Shown here one piece after another: positions 1 to 8,573 of a stretch of 64,000 nt of DNA. Every line of letters starts with the position of its first letter. The first letter of the stretch is position 1. This DNA comes from Opitutaceae bacterium (lineage in GTDB: Bacteria; Verrucomicrobiota; Verrucomicrobiia; Opitutales; Opitutaceae), in NCBI GenBank assembly GCA_019455245.1, contig JACFMR010000004.1, positions 124,001-188,000 of the forward strand, in the 5' to 3' direction. The notes beneath the pieces are model-generated. The model did not search any database and was not told the DNA's origin. It saw nothing but the letters and a program-made list of their open reading frames with translations. The translations under genes were made by a program, and so were the position numbers.

Positions 1-1
1 G

Positions 2-424
2 GCGGCGGCAGAAGGCGGGTTGGAGTGGAACTACCATTCCTGCGCGCCGATCGAAACTGTCGATCTCGCGACGGGGTGCATCCGCCTGCAGGGCGCGGCG
101 GCGGCGATGACGCTGGCGGTGGCCGCTGCGCAACCGCTGACGGCGCGGACGGGTCGTTACGAATCCGACGGACAGGTGCTCACGCACAATCTCGTGCTGG
201 TGCCGCCTGCGGCGGCCACGACGCTCACGCTGGCGGCGCTGCTGGTGCCGTTTCCAATGTCCGGATCCGAACCGCAGGTGCACGTCGCGCAGACCGAAGG
301 TGCGGCGGAGTTTGTAGTGACCGGCGCGTGGGGTGAAGATCGCGTCGTCTGCGATCTGCGGGCCGGCTCGGCATCGGTGCGCGTGACGCGCAAGATGAAC
401 GGCGGCGAAGCAACGGTCTTCTGA
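2..424 (+). CDS. C-terminal part of a beta-rich protein, possibly heparinase II/III-like
   Basis: Only the last ~140 residues are in the window; the frame is open to base 2 and the start lies upstream. The visible part is rich in alternating hydrophobic and polar residues (for example LTHNLVLVPP and AEFVVTGAW), with no membrane segment, as in the beta-sandwich that closes heparinase II/III-type polysaccharide lyases and other carbohydrate-active enzymes. No catalytic residue can be identified in this fragment, so the family assignment is a guess from overall character. It stops at TGA 422-424 and is followed by a repeat-filled gap. Confidence 0.45.
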   Translation, partial: AAAEGGLEWNYHSCAPIETVDLATGCIRLQGAAAAMTLAVAAAQPLTARTGRYESDGQVLTHNLVLVPPAAATTLTLAALLVPFPMSGSEPQVHVAQTEGAAEFVVTGAWGEDRVVCDLRAGSASVRVTRKMNGGEATVF

Positions 425-474
425 TTGGGCGGGCCCGGTTCCGCGCGAACCGCGGCGAACGCGGAGGTTTGAAA

Positions 475-936
475 TGTAGCCGGCACGCCCTCGTGCCGGG
501 GATGGAAACGCGGGACGAGGGCGTCCCGCCCACAGGGCCGGGGCGGCTGCGGAGGATAGAAATGTAGCTGGCACGCCCCCGTGCCGGGGAATGGACTTCG
601 CCAAGCCTACGAAGGGCGCTCCAGCGCGGCTACGCTTCAACCTCAACAGTGCCAAAGGTGGTGCGCGTTGCCCTCAACGCGCAGATGCGTTCATGCCGGA
701 GCAAGGCAAGCGTCTTGCGGACAAGCCGCTCCACCGCGGAATTGAACTGAACATACCTGTTCCGAGTGCCGTCTGATTTACGCCGTCTGCCGGGCGGATG
801 GAGAGGAACGCGTGACGAGGCGTCCCGCCCACAGGGTTCGGAGGCGCGGCGGACACGGAGGTTAGAAATGTAGCCGGCACGCCCTCGTGCCGGGCGGATG
901 GAGATGAACGCGGGACGAGGGCGTCCCGCCCACAGG
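475..936. repeat. Cluster of REP-like palindromic elements (family A)
   Basis: The 425-1006 gap has no convincing gene and is filled with copies of one palindromic unit. A full unit has a left hairpin (TGTAGCCGGCACGCCCTCGT...) and a right hairpin (GGGACGAGGGCGTCCCGCCC). Full copies lie at about 475-535 and 869-936; half copies lie at about 563-590 (left hairpin, variant TGTAGCTGGCACGCCCCC) and 790-834 (right half). The segment 591-776 can be read as a short frame, but it is Arg/Pro-rich without domain features and is not called. The two-hairpin design resembles REPIN elements mobilised by RAYT transposases; no such transposase is in the window. Confidence 0.8.
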
Positions 937-1006
937 TTTCGGAGGCGCGGCCAGCGCGGCTACGGCGAAGATTCTGCCGCTCCACCGGCCGTGCGGTGAG
1001 CTTGCC

Positions 1007-3319
1007 TCACACCGACGCCGTTTCGGCGCGATGGTCCTCGCCTTTCAACCAGCGGCGGAAACGGCGCAGTTCGTTGAGGGTGCCGACGACCAGCAGGTGG
1101 TCGCCGGATTCGACGATCTGGGCGCCGCCGGGATTGATGAACCGTTCCTCGCCGCGCTGGACGCCGACGATGCGCACACCGGTGGCGCGGGCGACCTGCA
1201 GCTCGGCCAGAGTTTTGCCGGCGCGCGGACCGGGGGGCAGGATCTCGGTTTCGAGGATGGATCCGCTGAACTCGTCGGCACCGTCGCTGATATCTTTTTT
1301 GCCCGAGAGCAGGAAGGCGCGCGCGGCATCGAGCTCAGCCCCGCTGCCCAGCAGCAGGAGCTTGTCGCCGGGGTAGATGCGCAGATCGGGGCCGGTGTTG
1401 GTGATGCAATGACCGTTGCGCTCGACCTCGATGACCGAACAGCCGAAGCGGGCGGGCAGGTTGAGCTGGCCAAGATCATGGTCGGCGTAGGGTGCGTCGT
1501 CCGGCACCACGCAATCCTCCAGCCGCAGACCCCAGGCTTCGAGCCCCTCGTGCATCATCACACGGGCGGATTCGCGGGCCTCCTCGGGCCGGACGCCGCT
1601 GGTGAACACGTCCTGCACGGAGGATTGCCAGTCGCTGTGCCAGTAAACCAGGCGATGCGAGAAAAAGACGACCACGGCGACCGCGCCCGCGGCGATGATC
1701 ACCCAGCCCCAGACCGGCAGGGAGCCGATCGGCAGCAGCAGATACAGCCAGTAGCCGAGAAACACGGCACCGACCGCATGACCGGCGTGCACGATGACCT
1801 CCGCGGGCAGCCGGGTGACCGGGGCCACGCTTTCGGCAAAGATCATGGTCACGGCGGCAATGTTGCGCCACACGGCCACGACCAAGATCAGCAGCAGCAG
1901 GCCGATGAGGGCCCAGAACGCATAGCCCACCACATGGGTTTCGATGCCGACGCCGGCGAACAGCTCGCCCTGCAGCAACGGCAGGAGCTTGGGCGAGAAG
2001 ATCAGCAGCCCGGTGATGAACAGCAGCTCGGTGCCGATCTGGATCAGGCGCACCTTGATCAGCCGCCAGGCCAGCGGCGGGGTCTTGCCGCTTTGGATCT
2101 GCCGCAGCCAGCCGGAGTAGGCATTGAGGGCGCGGGTCAGCCAGCGCGGCTCCAGTTTTTCGTTCAGGCGCACGATGCGGTCGGCGTGGGTGTTGAGCAG
2201 GGGGGTGATCAGCACCGTCAGAATCGAGACGCCCACCGCGACCGGATAATATTCGGGCGACAACACCGTGGTGGAGATGCCGAGCTGGGCGGTGATGAAG
2301 GCGAATTCACCCATGGGCGTGAGCAGCAGGCTGGCGCGGCGGGCCTCCTTGGGCGGTGTGCCGCAGAGAATCATCGCAAATCCCGTGGCCAGCGGCCGTG
2401 CGATGAGCACGAAAACCACCAGCCCCAGGATCAACAGCCAGACGCCCGCGAGCAGCTTGACGTCGATCATCATGCCGATCGACACGAAGAACACGCTGCT
2501 GAACAGGTCGCGCATGCCGCTGAACGAGCGCTCGATCTGGCCCTTTTGCGGCATCTCCGCCACGATCGCGCCGAGCAGAAACGCGCCGAGGGCCAGTGAG
2601 TAGCCGGCCTTGGCCGCGCTGATCGCCAGGAGGAAGAGCACGCCCGCCACGATGATGGTCTGCAGTTCCGGATCGGCGCGCGCCTCGAGCCGGCGGAACA
2701 GCCGCGGCAGCAGCACCAGGCCGGCCACGACCAGCAGCGCCACGAAGGCGCTCATGGTGGCGATCAGGCTGCCGTAACCCGATTCGCCGCCGGCGCCCGG
2801 CACCTGGCTGGCGAGCACCGTCAGCATGACCACCGCGACCACGTCCTCCATCACCGTGATGCTCAACGCGCGCTGCGCCGAGCCCTCGTGGGTGAGGTTG
2901 AGTTCGCTGACGACCTTGCCGATCACGGCCGAGCTGGACGACACAAACATGCCCGCGACGAAGAGGCTTTGCAGGGCGGACCAGCCGAGCGCGTGACCGA
3001 GCACCTGCGTGAGATTCACCACCAAAAACGCCCCGAGGCCCGTGGCCAGCAGGGTGGGGAGCCCCATGCGTCCGAGTTTGCTCAGGCTCAGGCCGAGGCC
3101 GATGGCAAACATCAGGAACACCAGGCCGACCTGCGACAGCGTCTGGATGCGGTCCACGTCGGTGATGAACGAGAACGGCGGCGTGTAGGGCCCGATGGCG
3201 ATGCCCGCGGCGAGATAACCGACAATGACCGAGAGGCCGATGCGCTTGCACAGCACGCCGGCAAAACCGGCGGCCAGCAGGACGACGGCGAGATCCTGGA
3301 TGAAGTTGATGCTGTCCAT
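1007..3319 (-). CDS. CPA2-family monovalent cation:proton antiporter with two TrkA-C domains
   Basis: A 770-residue inner-membrane protein. Residues ~1-390 form the Na+/H+-exchanger-type membrane domain, starting with hydrophobic helices (DLAVVLLAAGFAGVLCKRIG, then YLAAGIAIGP) and containing the CPA2-typical stretch SSSSAVIGKVVSEL. A second membrane block (~425-560) follows, then two TrkA-C (RCK-C) ligand-sensing domains at ~600-680 and ~695-765 (YPGDKLLLLG and ESGDHLLVVG are the typical ends). Unlike KefB/KefC there is no NAD-binding RCK-N domain. The family exchanges K+ or Na+ for H+; the cation cannot be read from sequence. Single gene, ATG at 3317-3319, with repeat-rich flanks on both sides. 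Confidence 0.88.
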   Translation of the reverse strand: MDSINFIQDLAVVLLAAGFAGVLCKRIGLSVIVGYLAAGIAIGPYTPPFSFITDVDRIQTLSQVGLVFLMFAIGLGLSLSKLGRMGLPTLLATGLGAFLVVNLTQVLGHALGWSALQSLFVAGMFVSSSSAVIGKVVSELNLTHEGSAQRALSITVMEDVVAVVMLTVLASQVPGAGGESGYGSLIATMSAFVALLVVAGLVLLPRLFRRLEARADPELQTIIVAGVLFLLAISAAKAGYSLALGAFLLGAIVAEMPQKGQIERSFSGMRDLFSSVFFVSIGMMIDVKLLAGVWLLILGLVVFVLIARPLATGFAMILCGTPPKEARRASLLLTPMGEFAFITAQLGISTTVLSPEYYPVAVGVSILTVLITPLLNTHADRIVRLNEKLEPRWLTRALNAYSGWLRQIQSGKTPPLAWRLIKVRLIQIGTELLFITGLLIFSPKLLPLLQGELFAGVGIETHVVGYAFWALIGLLLLILVVAVWRNIAAVTMIFAESVAPVTRLPAEVIVHAGHAVGAVFLGYWLYLLLPIGSLPVWGWVIIAAGAVAVVVFFSHRLVYWHSDWQSSVQDVFTSGVRPEEARESARVMMHEGLEAWGLRLEDCVVPDDAPYADHDLGQLNLPARFGCSVIEVERNGHCITNTGPDLRIYPGDKLLLLGSGAELDAARAFLLSGKKDISDGADEFSGSILETEILPPGPRAGKTLAELQVARATGVRIVGVQRGEERFINPGGAQIVESGDHLLVVGTLNELRRFRRWLKGEDHRAETASV

Positions 3320-3479
3320 GGTTCGGTGGCTGTTCCCGGGTTGAAGGTGGGTGATGCCGCCGGCGCCTCCGGCCGGGCGGGAATACTGTCATCAAGCCGA
3401 CGTGGCAGTTGAGTTCAAGTCCACGCTTCCGGTTTTCCGATTTGGGCGCGGTTGCGATGTATGTGCGACAGGTTTGAGG

Positions 3480-3780
3480 CACCGAATCGCGGTCTGAATT
3501 GTAGGAGCTTGCTTGCAAGTGATTCCTCATTGCCGAGGTCAACTGTAGCCGGCCTCGCCGAGGCCGGAACGGTTCGCAAGCAGCGGCGAGCGCGAACGAG
3601 CCGACCCAACGCTGCACTAACTGGCACTCGTGGCTACCGGGAAGGGTGGACCGGCCTCAACGAGGCCGGCTACAGCAATCCGGCTTTGGGTAGAAACATC
3701 GCCTGCCAGCAGGCTCCTACAACTCGTGACGTCGTGGACCGGGCGGAACCGGTCCCTCCAATCTTCCGGGGCTTGCGGTG
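3480..3780. repeat. Large nested palindromic repeat, copy 1 (family B)
   Basis: About 300 bp, nearly the same as a second copy at 6661-6957. Outer arms: TTGTAGGAGCTTGCTTGCAA at ~3499 and its partner CTGCCAGCAGGCTCCTACAA ending at ~3722. Inner arms: TGTAGCCGGCCTCGCCGAGG at 3544-3563 and CCGGCCTCAACGAGGCCGGC at 3651-3670, each itself a hairpin. The core between the inner arms (GAGCGCGAACGAGCCGACCC and following) is also conserved between copies. Open frames through it are not coding. It fills part of the 3320-4298 gap. Confidence 0.85.
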
Positions 3781-4125
3781 AAACATGTTCGACGCACAGC
3801 GGAACCAATCATTGCCGCGGCTTCGGCGGACATGCCCGTTCGCCCCCTACGGTTCAGCGCGGTTTCGGGCTCTGATGTTAAATTGCCTTATTTTATGTCT
3901 TGTTAACTCGCCGAATATCTTATGCCTGTTGCGGCGGAATGGTTGGTGGCTGCAGCGCCTGACTGCTCACTTTGTCGGCGGTGCGGACACCGGGACCACA
4001 GTCCATCATGCAATCCTGCCACGCCTCGCCCTCCAGGTCGTCCCATTGCCCGTCGGCAATGAGCCCAGTTGTCGGAAGGCGGGGTGCCTTATGACCGCCT
4101 GCGATTGGACTCTGGGTGGCGGTAA
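3781..4125. other. Intergenic sequence with an AT-rich patch
   Basis: No gene is supported here. The stretch around 3875-3935 is clearly more AT-rich than its surroundings (contains TTGCCTTATTTTATGTCTTG and GTTAAC) and is the most promoter-like part of the gap before the symporter gene, but no well-spaced -35/-10 pair can be defended. The remainder is high-GC and shows no feature I recognise. Confidence 0.4.
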
Positions 4126-4229
4126 GCAGGTGGAGCGCTCTGCTGGCCAGCAGAGCGCAGATCAACTTACGCCAGCCAGGGGAAAGCGCCTTGAGGGCAT
4201 TCTGCTGGCCAGCAGAACGCTCCACCTGC
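4126..4229. repeat. Nested inverted repeat upstream of the symporter gene
   Basis: Outer arms GCAGGTGGAGCG (4126-4137) and CGCTCCACCTGC (4218-4229) are perfect reverse complements. Just inside each arm is a copy of the self-complementary core TCTGCTGGCCAGCAGA. The result is two hairpins in a larger hairpin, the same architecture as the family B repeats but unrelated in sequence. It ends 69 bp before the symporter start, so it lies in the likely leader region of that transcript. Confidence 0.8.
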
Positions 4230-4284
4230 CGGGCGGACTTCGTTCACCGTTTCTGGGTGGAACGCGGCGTGGATCGGAAAACGG

Positions 4285-4292
4285 AAAGGAGG
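4285..4292 (+). promoter_or_regulatory. Ribosome binding site that fixes the symporter start
   Basis: AAAGGAGG ends 6 bases before the ATG at 4299. The reading frame is open further upstream to 4116, but that extension runs through the palindromic repeat, so this strong Shine-Dalgarno sequence decides for 4299. Confidence 0.75.
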
Positions 4293-4298
4293 CGGGGC

Positions 4299-6620
4299 AT
4301 GCATTGGATTGACTGGTGCATCACGATCATCCCGGTGGGTTTTGTCATGTGGCTGGCGGTTTACTCGCGCCGCTACGCCCGGGGTGTGGCCGATTTTCTC
4401 GCGGCCGGACGCGTGGCCGGCCGGTATGTGATCAGCGTCGGCGACCTGGAGGGCGGCCTCGGTCTCTACACGTTGGTGATGCTGGTGGAGGTGAATTACC
4501 AGACCGGCTATGCGCTGTCGTTCTGGGAGTATCTGGTCGCCCCGTTGTCGATCGTCATGGCGCTGACCGGCTACTGCACCTACCGCTATCGCGAGACCAA
4601 GGCGCTCTCGATGGGACAGTTTCTGGAGATGCGCTACAACCGGCCCTTTCGCATCTTCGCGTCGGTCCTGCGCGCGACCGCGGAAACGCTGGCCAACGGC
4701 ATCGGTCCGGCCGTCGCGGCGAGTTTCTTCATCTATTTCCTCGGCCTGCCCTTCCAGTTTACGATCGGGGGTTTTGAAATCCCGTTGTACGGGGCGGTCA
4801 TGGCGTTCGGGCTTTTCCTGGCGGTGGTTGTCATGTGGATGGGCGGACGCGTGTCGCTGCTCATCACCGACTGCATCCAGGGGCTGATGAGCTATCCGAT
4901 TTTCGTGATCATCGTGGTCTATATTCTGACCACGTTTTCGTGGAACAACGAGATCGCGCCGACGCTGCTGGACCGCGTGCCCGGCCAGAGTTTTCTGAAC
5001 CCCTTCGACATCGAGCAGCTCCGCGATTTCAACCTCTTCGCCCTGGGGGTGACGGTCATGTGGCGGATCCTCAACCGCGCGAGTTGGTTCGGGGCCGACA
5101 GCACCGGCTCGGGGCGCACGCCCCATGAGCAGAAGATGGCCGGCATCCTCGGGTCGTGGCGCAATGGTTTTGCCACGATCATGTGCACGATGGTGGCGAT
5201 CGCCGTCATCACGGTGTTGTCGCACGAGCATTTTGCGTCCGAGGCCCGGGTGATCCGGCAGGAACTGTCCTCCAAGGTCATCGAGGAGGTGGTGGCCGAT
5301 CCGGCGATGGCGGCCAAACTGCGGGAGAATCTCGCGGCGATTCCCGAGCAGCATCACCGCATCGGCATCGATGCGCCGCCGTCACAGCAATCGAACCTCG
5401 ACACCGTTTACTTCAACGTGGTCAGCGACACGCTCGGCCATGACGGCGAGGGCAATTTTCTCTTCCAGAAATTCCGCACCAAGTTCAACCAGATGATGCT
5501 GGCGGTCAGCTTCCGGGAGCTGCTGCCGGTCGGGCTGATGGGGCTGTTCTGCCTGCTGATGGTCATGCTGATGATTTCGACCGACGCCTCGCGCATGTTC
5601 AACAGCTCGATGGTGATCATGCAGGACATCGTGATGCCGTTCCGCAAGACCCCGCTGACGCCGGAGCAGCACGTGTTGTGGCTGCGGATGTCGTCGGTTT
5701 CGGTGGCGGTGTTTTTCTTCCTGTTCTCGATCTACTTCGTGCAGTTGGACTACATCCGGATGTTCACCACCATCATGGCCGGGGTGTGGTTGGGCGGGGC
5801 CGGCCCCGTGATGGTATTCGGCCTCTACAGCCGTTTCGGCAACACGGTCGGGGCCTTTTCCGCGGTGATCTTCGGCTCCGGGGTCAGTGTGGGCGGCATG
5901 GTCATGCAACGCATCTGGGCACAGCATGCGTATCCGTTCATTGAACGGATGGGTTGGGCCGAGACGGGCGACAAGATTCTCCGGGCGGTGTCGGCTCCGA
6001 TGAATCCCTATGTCCAATGGCATCTGGATCCGGTCAAGTTCCCCATCAATTCGTGGGAGCTGCTCGGGATCGCGATGGTCGGCGGCCTCATCGCCTACGT
6101 CGGCGGTTCGCTGCTCACCTACCGCAAGCCCTACAACCTGGACCGCATGCTGCACCGCGGCAAATACAGCATCGATGGCGAGAAGCACATCAAGTCGGCG
6201 TGGACCTGGCGCTCGTTCATGGGCAAGCTCATCGGCATCACGCCGGAATACACGCGGGGCGACCGGTGGATTGCCTGGTCGGTGTTCCTCTACACCTTTG
6301 GCTACCAGATTGGCCTCTGTTTCGTCGTGGTGGTGATCTGGAACGTGATCGCCCCGTGGCCGGCGGAGTGGTGGAGCCTGTATTTCCTGATCAATAGCGT
6401 GATCATCGCGGCCGTCATCGGCGTCATCTCCACGGTCTGGTTCATGGTGGGCGGATTCATCGACCTCCGCCGGCTGTTCCGCGACCTGGAGGCCCGCCGC
6501 GACAATCCGTTGGATGACGGTCGCGTGGAAAATCAGGTCTCGCTGATGGACAAGGTCGTGTTTGAGGCCAAGGCCCTCGACGATGACGACGAGAAAAACG
6601 GCAAAGGCACGCGCCGCTGA
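4299..6620 (+). CDS. Sodium:solute symporter family protein
   Basis: A 773-residue polytopic membrane protein of the SSS type. The N-terminus begins with a helix (IIPVGFVMWLAVYSRRYARG), then the family-typical DFLAAGRVAGRYVISVGDLE. About 13 or more hydrophobic segments follow. A hydrophilic insertion of ~110 residues (roughly 305-415, starting near HEHFASEARVIRQEL) is longer than usual, and the C-terminal tail is charged (DDDDEKNGKG). SSS proteins import sugars, amino acids or other organic solutes with Na+; the substrate is not readable. The gene stands alone between two copies of family B repeat. The amidohydrolase downstream may act on the imported compound, but that is speculation. Confidence 0.82.
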   Translation: MHWIDWCITIIPVGFVMWLAVYSRRYARGVADFLAAGRVAGRYVISVGDLEGGLGLYTLVMLVEVNYQTGYALSFWEYLVAPLSIVMALTGYCTYRYRETKALSMGQFLEMRYNRPFRIFASVLRATAETLANGIGPAVAASFFIYFLGLPFQFTIGGFEIPLYGAVMAFGLFLAVVVMWMGGRVSLLITDCIQGLMSYPIFVIIVVYILTTFSWNNEIAPTLLDRVPGQSFLNPFDIEQLRDFNLFALGVTVMWRILNRASWFGADSTGSGRTPHEQKMAGILGSWRNGFATIMCTMVAIAVITVLSHEHFASEARVIRQELSSKVIEEVVADPAMAAKLRENLAAIPEQHHRIGIDAPPSQQSNLDTVYFNVVSDTLGHDGEGNFLFQKFRTKFNQMMLAVSFRELLPVGLMGLFCLLMVMLMISTDASRMFNSSMVIMQDIVMPFRKTPLTPEQHVLWLRMSSVSVAVFFFLFSIYFVQLDYIRMFTTIMAGVWLGGAGPVMVFGLYSRFGNTVGAFSAVIFGSGVSVGGMVMQRIWAQHAYPFIERMGWAETGDKILRAVSAPMNPYVQWHLDPVKFPINSWELLGIAMVGGLIAYVGGSLLTYRKPYNLDRMLHRGKYSIDGEKHIKSAWTWRSFMGKLIGITPEYTRGDRWIAWSVFLYTFGYQIGLCFVVVVIWNVIAPWPAEWWSLYFLINSVIIAAVIGVISTVWFMVGGFIDLRRLFRDLEARRDNPLDDGRVENQVSLMDKVVFEAKALDDDDEKNGKGTRR

Positions 6621-6660
6621 ACTGACGGCGGCCGCGTCGCATACGCGGTGGGTTTGTTAC

Positions 6661-6957
6661 GCCGAATCGTGGTTCGGATTGTAGGAGCTTGCTCGCAAGC
6701 GACGCTCTCGGCCGAGGCTTGCTGTAGCCGGCCTCGCTGAGGCCGGTTCGGGGGAGATGTATCGGCGAGCGGGAGCGAGGCGACCCAACGCTGCACTTGC
6801 TGGCGTTCGTGGCTGCCGGGAAGGGTGGACCGGCCTCAACGAGGCCGGCTACAGCAAGCCGGTTATTGCGGGATCATCGCCTGCCAGCAGGCTCCTTGTA
6901 ATCTGTGACCTCTCAGATCGGGCGGAGCCGGTCCCTCCCTGTCGCCGGGGTTTGACG
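6661..6957. repeat. Large nested palindromic repeat, copy 2 (family B)
   Basis: Direct-orientation copy of the element at 3480-3780. Inner arms lie at 6723-6742 (TGTAGCCGGCCTCGCTGAGG) and 6830-6849 (CCGGCCTCAACGAGGCCGGC), outer arms at ~6679 (TTGTAGGAGCTTGCTCGCAA) and ~6888-6900. The similarity stops close to base 6957, just before the amidohydrolase gene. It fills most of the 6621-6989 gap. Confidence 0.85.
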
Positions 6958-6989
6958 GGATGGCGCGACGCCGCTTGGGTGCCGACGTC

Positions 6990-7823
6990 ATGTTCATCAA
7001 CCACGTGCACCTCATGCCGCGCGACATCCGGGAGGACGCCACGCTGGAATCATTTCTCGGCGCCGTCGACGGGCTCGATTTCGAAGGCGCGGTCTGTTTC
7101 GCCCCGTTCAGCTACCAGTTCGCCCAGGCCGGACGGACCGACGATCATAACATCTGGTTGCGCGACACTATCGCGCCGCACCCGAATCTCGTCGGCTACG
7201 GCACGCTCGATCCGGCCAAGCCCGCCGGGCCGCAGGTGGAGCACATCGCGTCGCTTGGGTTTCGCGGCATCAAGCTGCATGCGCCGGCGCAGAAGTTCGC
7301 GCTGTTCGACGATTGGGCGCGCGAGGCCTACGCGGCGATGGAGGCGCACGGGCTGGTGGCGGATTTCCACATCGGCATGCACTGGCACCGGCTCAAGGAC
7401 TACGATCCGCTGCTGTGCGACGAGATTGCGTGGCACTACCCGAAGCTGCGCATGGTTTTCGAGCACGTGGGCGGCTGGCATTACTACCGGCAGGTGCTGG
7501 CGGTGATCACCAACAACCGCGAGCGCGGCAACCACCTCTACGCCGGTATCGCCAGTGTGTTCGACCGCGAATACCAGCGCTACTGGTATCTCGGCGAGGC
7601 CGGGGTGTCCGAGTGCCGCTGGCAGATCGGCGCCGACCTGCTGATCTACGGGCTGGATTTCCCCTACAACCACGCCGCGCAGCTCCGCGACCACCTCGCG
7701 CAGATCGCGGCCTTCCCCTGGCCGCAGGCCGACAAGGACGCGCTCCTCGGCGGCAACCTCAAGCGCCTGCTCGGCCTGAGCGCGGGGCAGGCCCGCACCG
7801 TCGGCGGCGATCCCAACGGCTGA
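6990..7823 (+). CDS. Amidohydrolase (amidohydrolase-2 type, TIM-barrel metal hydrolase)
   Basis: 277 residues from ATG 6990; an earlier in-frame ATG at 6960 would add ten residues of repeat-edge sequence and is less likely because the barrel begins with INHVHLMP. Metal-site residues typical of this group are visible: HVH near the N-terminus, His in ADFHIGMHWH, His in VFEHVGG, and the late Asp in GLDFPYN. The family includes cytosolic decarboxylases and hydrolases of aromatic or lactone acids. The next gene, a 4-oxalocrotonate tautomerase, starts 13 bp downstream, suggesting a two-gene unit for an aromatic or keto-enol substrate (inference). Confidence 0.75.
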   Translation: MFINHVHLMPRDIREDATLESFLGAVDGLDFEGAVCFAPFSYQFAQAGRTDDHNIWLRDTIAPHPNLVGYGTLDPAKPAGPQVEHIASLGFRGIKLHAPAQKFALFDDWAREAYAAMEAHGLVADFHIGMHWHRLKDYDPLLCDEIAWHYPKLRMVFEHVGGWHYYRQVLAVITNNRERGNHLYAGIASVFDREYQRYWYLGEAGVSECRWQIGADLLIYGLDFPYNHAAQLRDHLAQIAAFPWPQADKDALLGGNLKRLLGLSAGQARTVGGDPNG

Positions 7824-7836
7824 ACCCGCTTTGCCC

Positions 7837-8073
7837 ATGCCCTACGTCAACATCAAGATCACCAAGGGCGGCGTCACCACCGCCCAGAAGCAACGGCTGG
7901 TGGAGGAAGTCACCGCCACGCTGGTCAACACGCTCGGCAAGCACCCGGAGCACATCCACATCGTGATTGACGAGGTGGCGCCGGAGAACTGGGGTTTCGC
8001 CGGCATGCTCACCACCGAATACCGCCGCCGGCAGCAAGCCGCGGCGAGCAGCAGCGCGAAACGAAAACGATAG
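7837..8073 (+). CDS. 4-oxalocrotonate tautomerase family enzyme
   Basis: 78 residues. The start is set at ATG 7837 because this leaves proline directly after Met (MPYVNIKITKGG), and that proline, once Met is removed, is the catalytic base of the family; the ATG-like codon six bases earlier would bury it. The body fits the beta-alpha-beta fold (AQKQRLVEEVTATLV, then HIHIVIDEVAPENWG). The Ser/Lys/Arg-rich tail makes it slightly longer than the ~62-residue classical enzyme. Probably co-transcribed with the preceding amidohydrolase gene. Confidence 0.85.
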   Translation: MPYVNIKITKGGVTTAQKQRLVEEVTATLVNTLGKHPEHIHIVIDEVAPENWGFAGMLTTEYRRRQQAAASSSAKRKR

Positions 8074-8092
8074 CCTGCAACAGAGATGTGTA

Positions 8093-8491
8093 ATGAAAAT
8101 TAAGATGCGCATAACGCTGCTTTTGCTGGCGCTGATTGCGTTCGCATCCTGTGCCGATGACAACGGGCTGCTTTTTGACGGGAAGAGCCTTTATTCCCAG
8201 ACAGAAAGAGGTCGTATCAAGGTTGTTCTTCCAGAGGTCGTCACTGGTTCACACGATTCAAAATCTGGTCTTGGTTTGGATCGACTGCACGAGATCGCAC
8301 GAAAGGAGATTCCACACTACAGTGCCCGGCCGGCTGAAGAGTGGCAGCTGCTCACGTTGGTGCGTCATGATGGCGAGGATGGTTCGGTCTATTACATCGT
8401 CCATTTCAGACCGCCCCACACGTACAGCGAATGGATTCAGGTTGCGATTGATGATGATGGGAAAGTTCTGGCGCGTCCTGACGTGCCATAG
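8093..8491 (+). CDS. Small exported protein, likely lipoprotein, unknown function
   Basis: 132 residues from ATG 8093. It begins with a signal peptide (MKIKMRITLLLLALIAFASC) whose end, FASC, fits a lipobox loosely (Phe at -3). The mature part is a small soluble domain with an aromatic beta-rich end (SVYYIVHFRPP). I do not recognise a family. Base composition is visibly more AT-rich than the neighbouring operons, as for the next two genes, hinting at recent acquisition. Confidence 0.6.
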   Translation: MKIKMRITLLLLALIAFASCADDNGLLFDGKSLYSQTERGRIKVVLPEVVTGSHDSKSGLGLDRLHEIARKEIPHYSARPAEEWQLLTLVRHDGEDGSVYYIVHFRPPHTYSEWIQVAIDDDGKVLARPDVP

Positions 8492-8573
8492 CCGTCCGCC
8501 TTCAGGCGAGCCTCTACATCCGAGAGTTAGTCCTCGCTCTACTCGCGTAGATGACCATTAATTGTTGGCAGAA

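Noticed and set aside
591..776. Short frame in the first intergenic gap
   Set aside because: Only 61 codons, begins in a repeat and has no recognisable domain or ribosome site.
3415..3875. Several short frames across the family B repeat
   Set aside because: They translate the repeat itself in both strands, with no conserved protein character.
4116..4298. N-terminal extension of the symporter frame
   Set aside because: It reads through the palindromic repeat; the strong ribosome site and family-like start favour 4299.
3480..6957. Composite transposon enclosing the symporter gene
   Set aside because: The flanking repeats are palindromic REP-like units; there is no transposase, no terminal inverted repeats of IS type and no target duplication visible.
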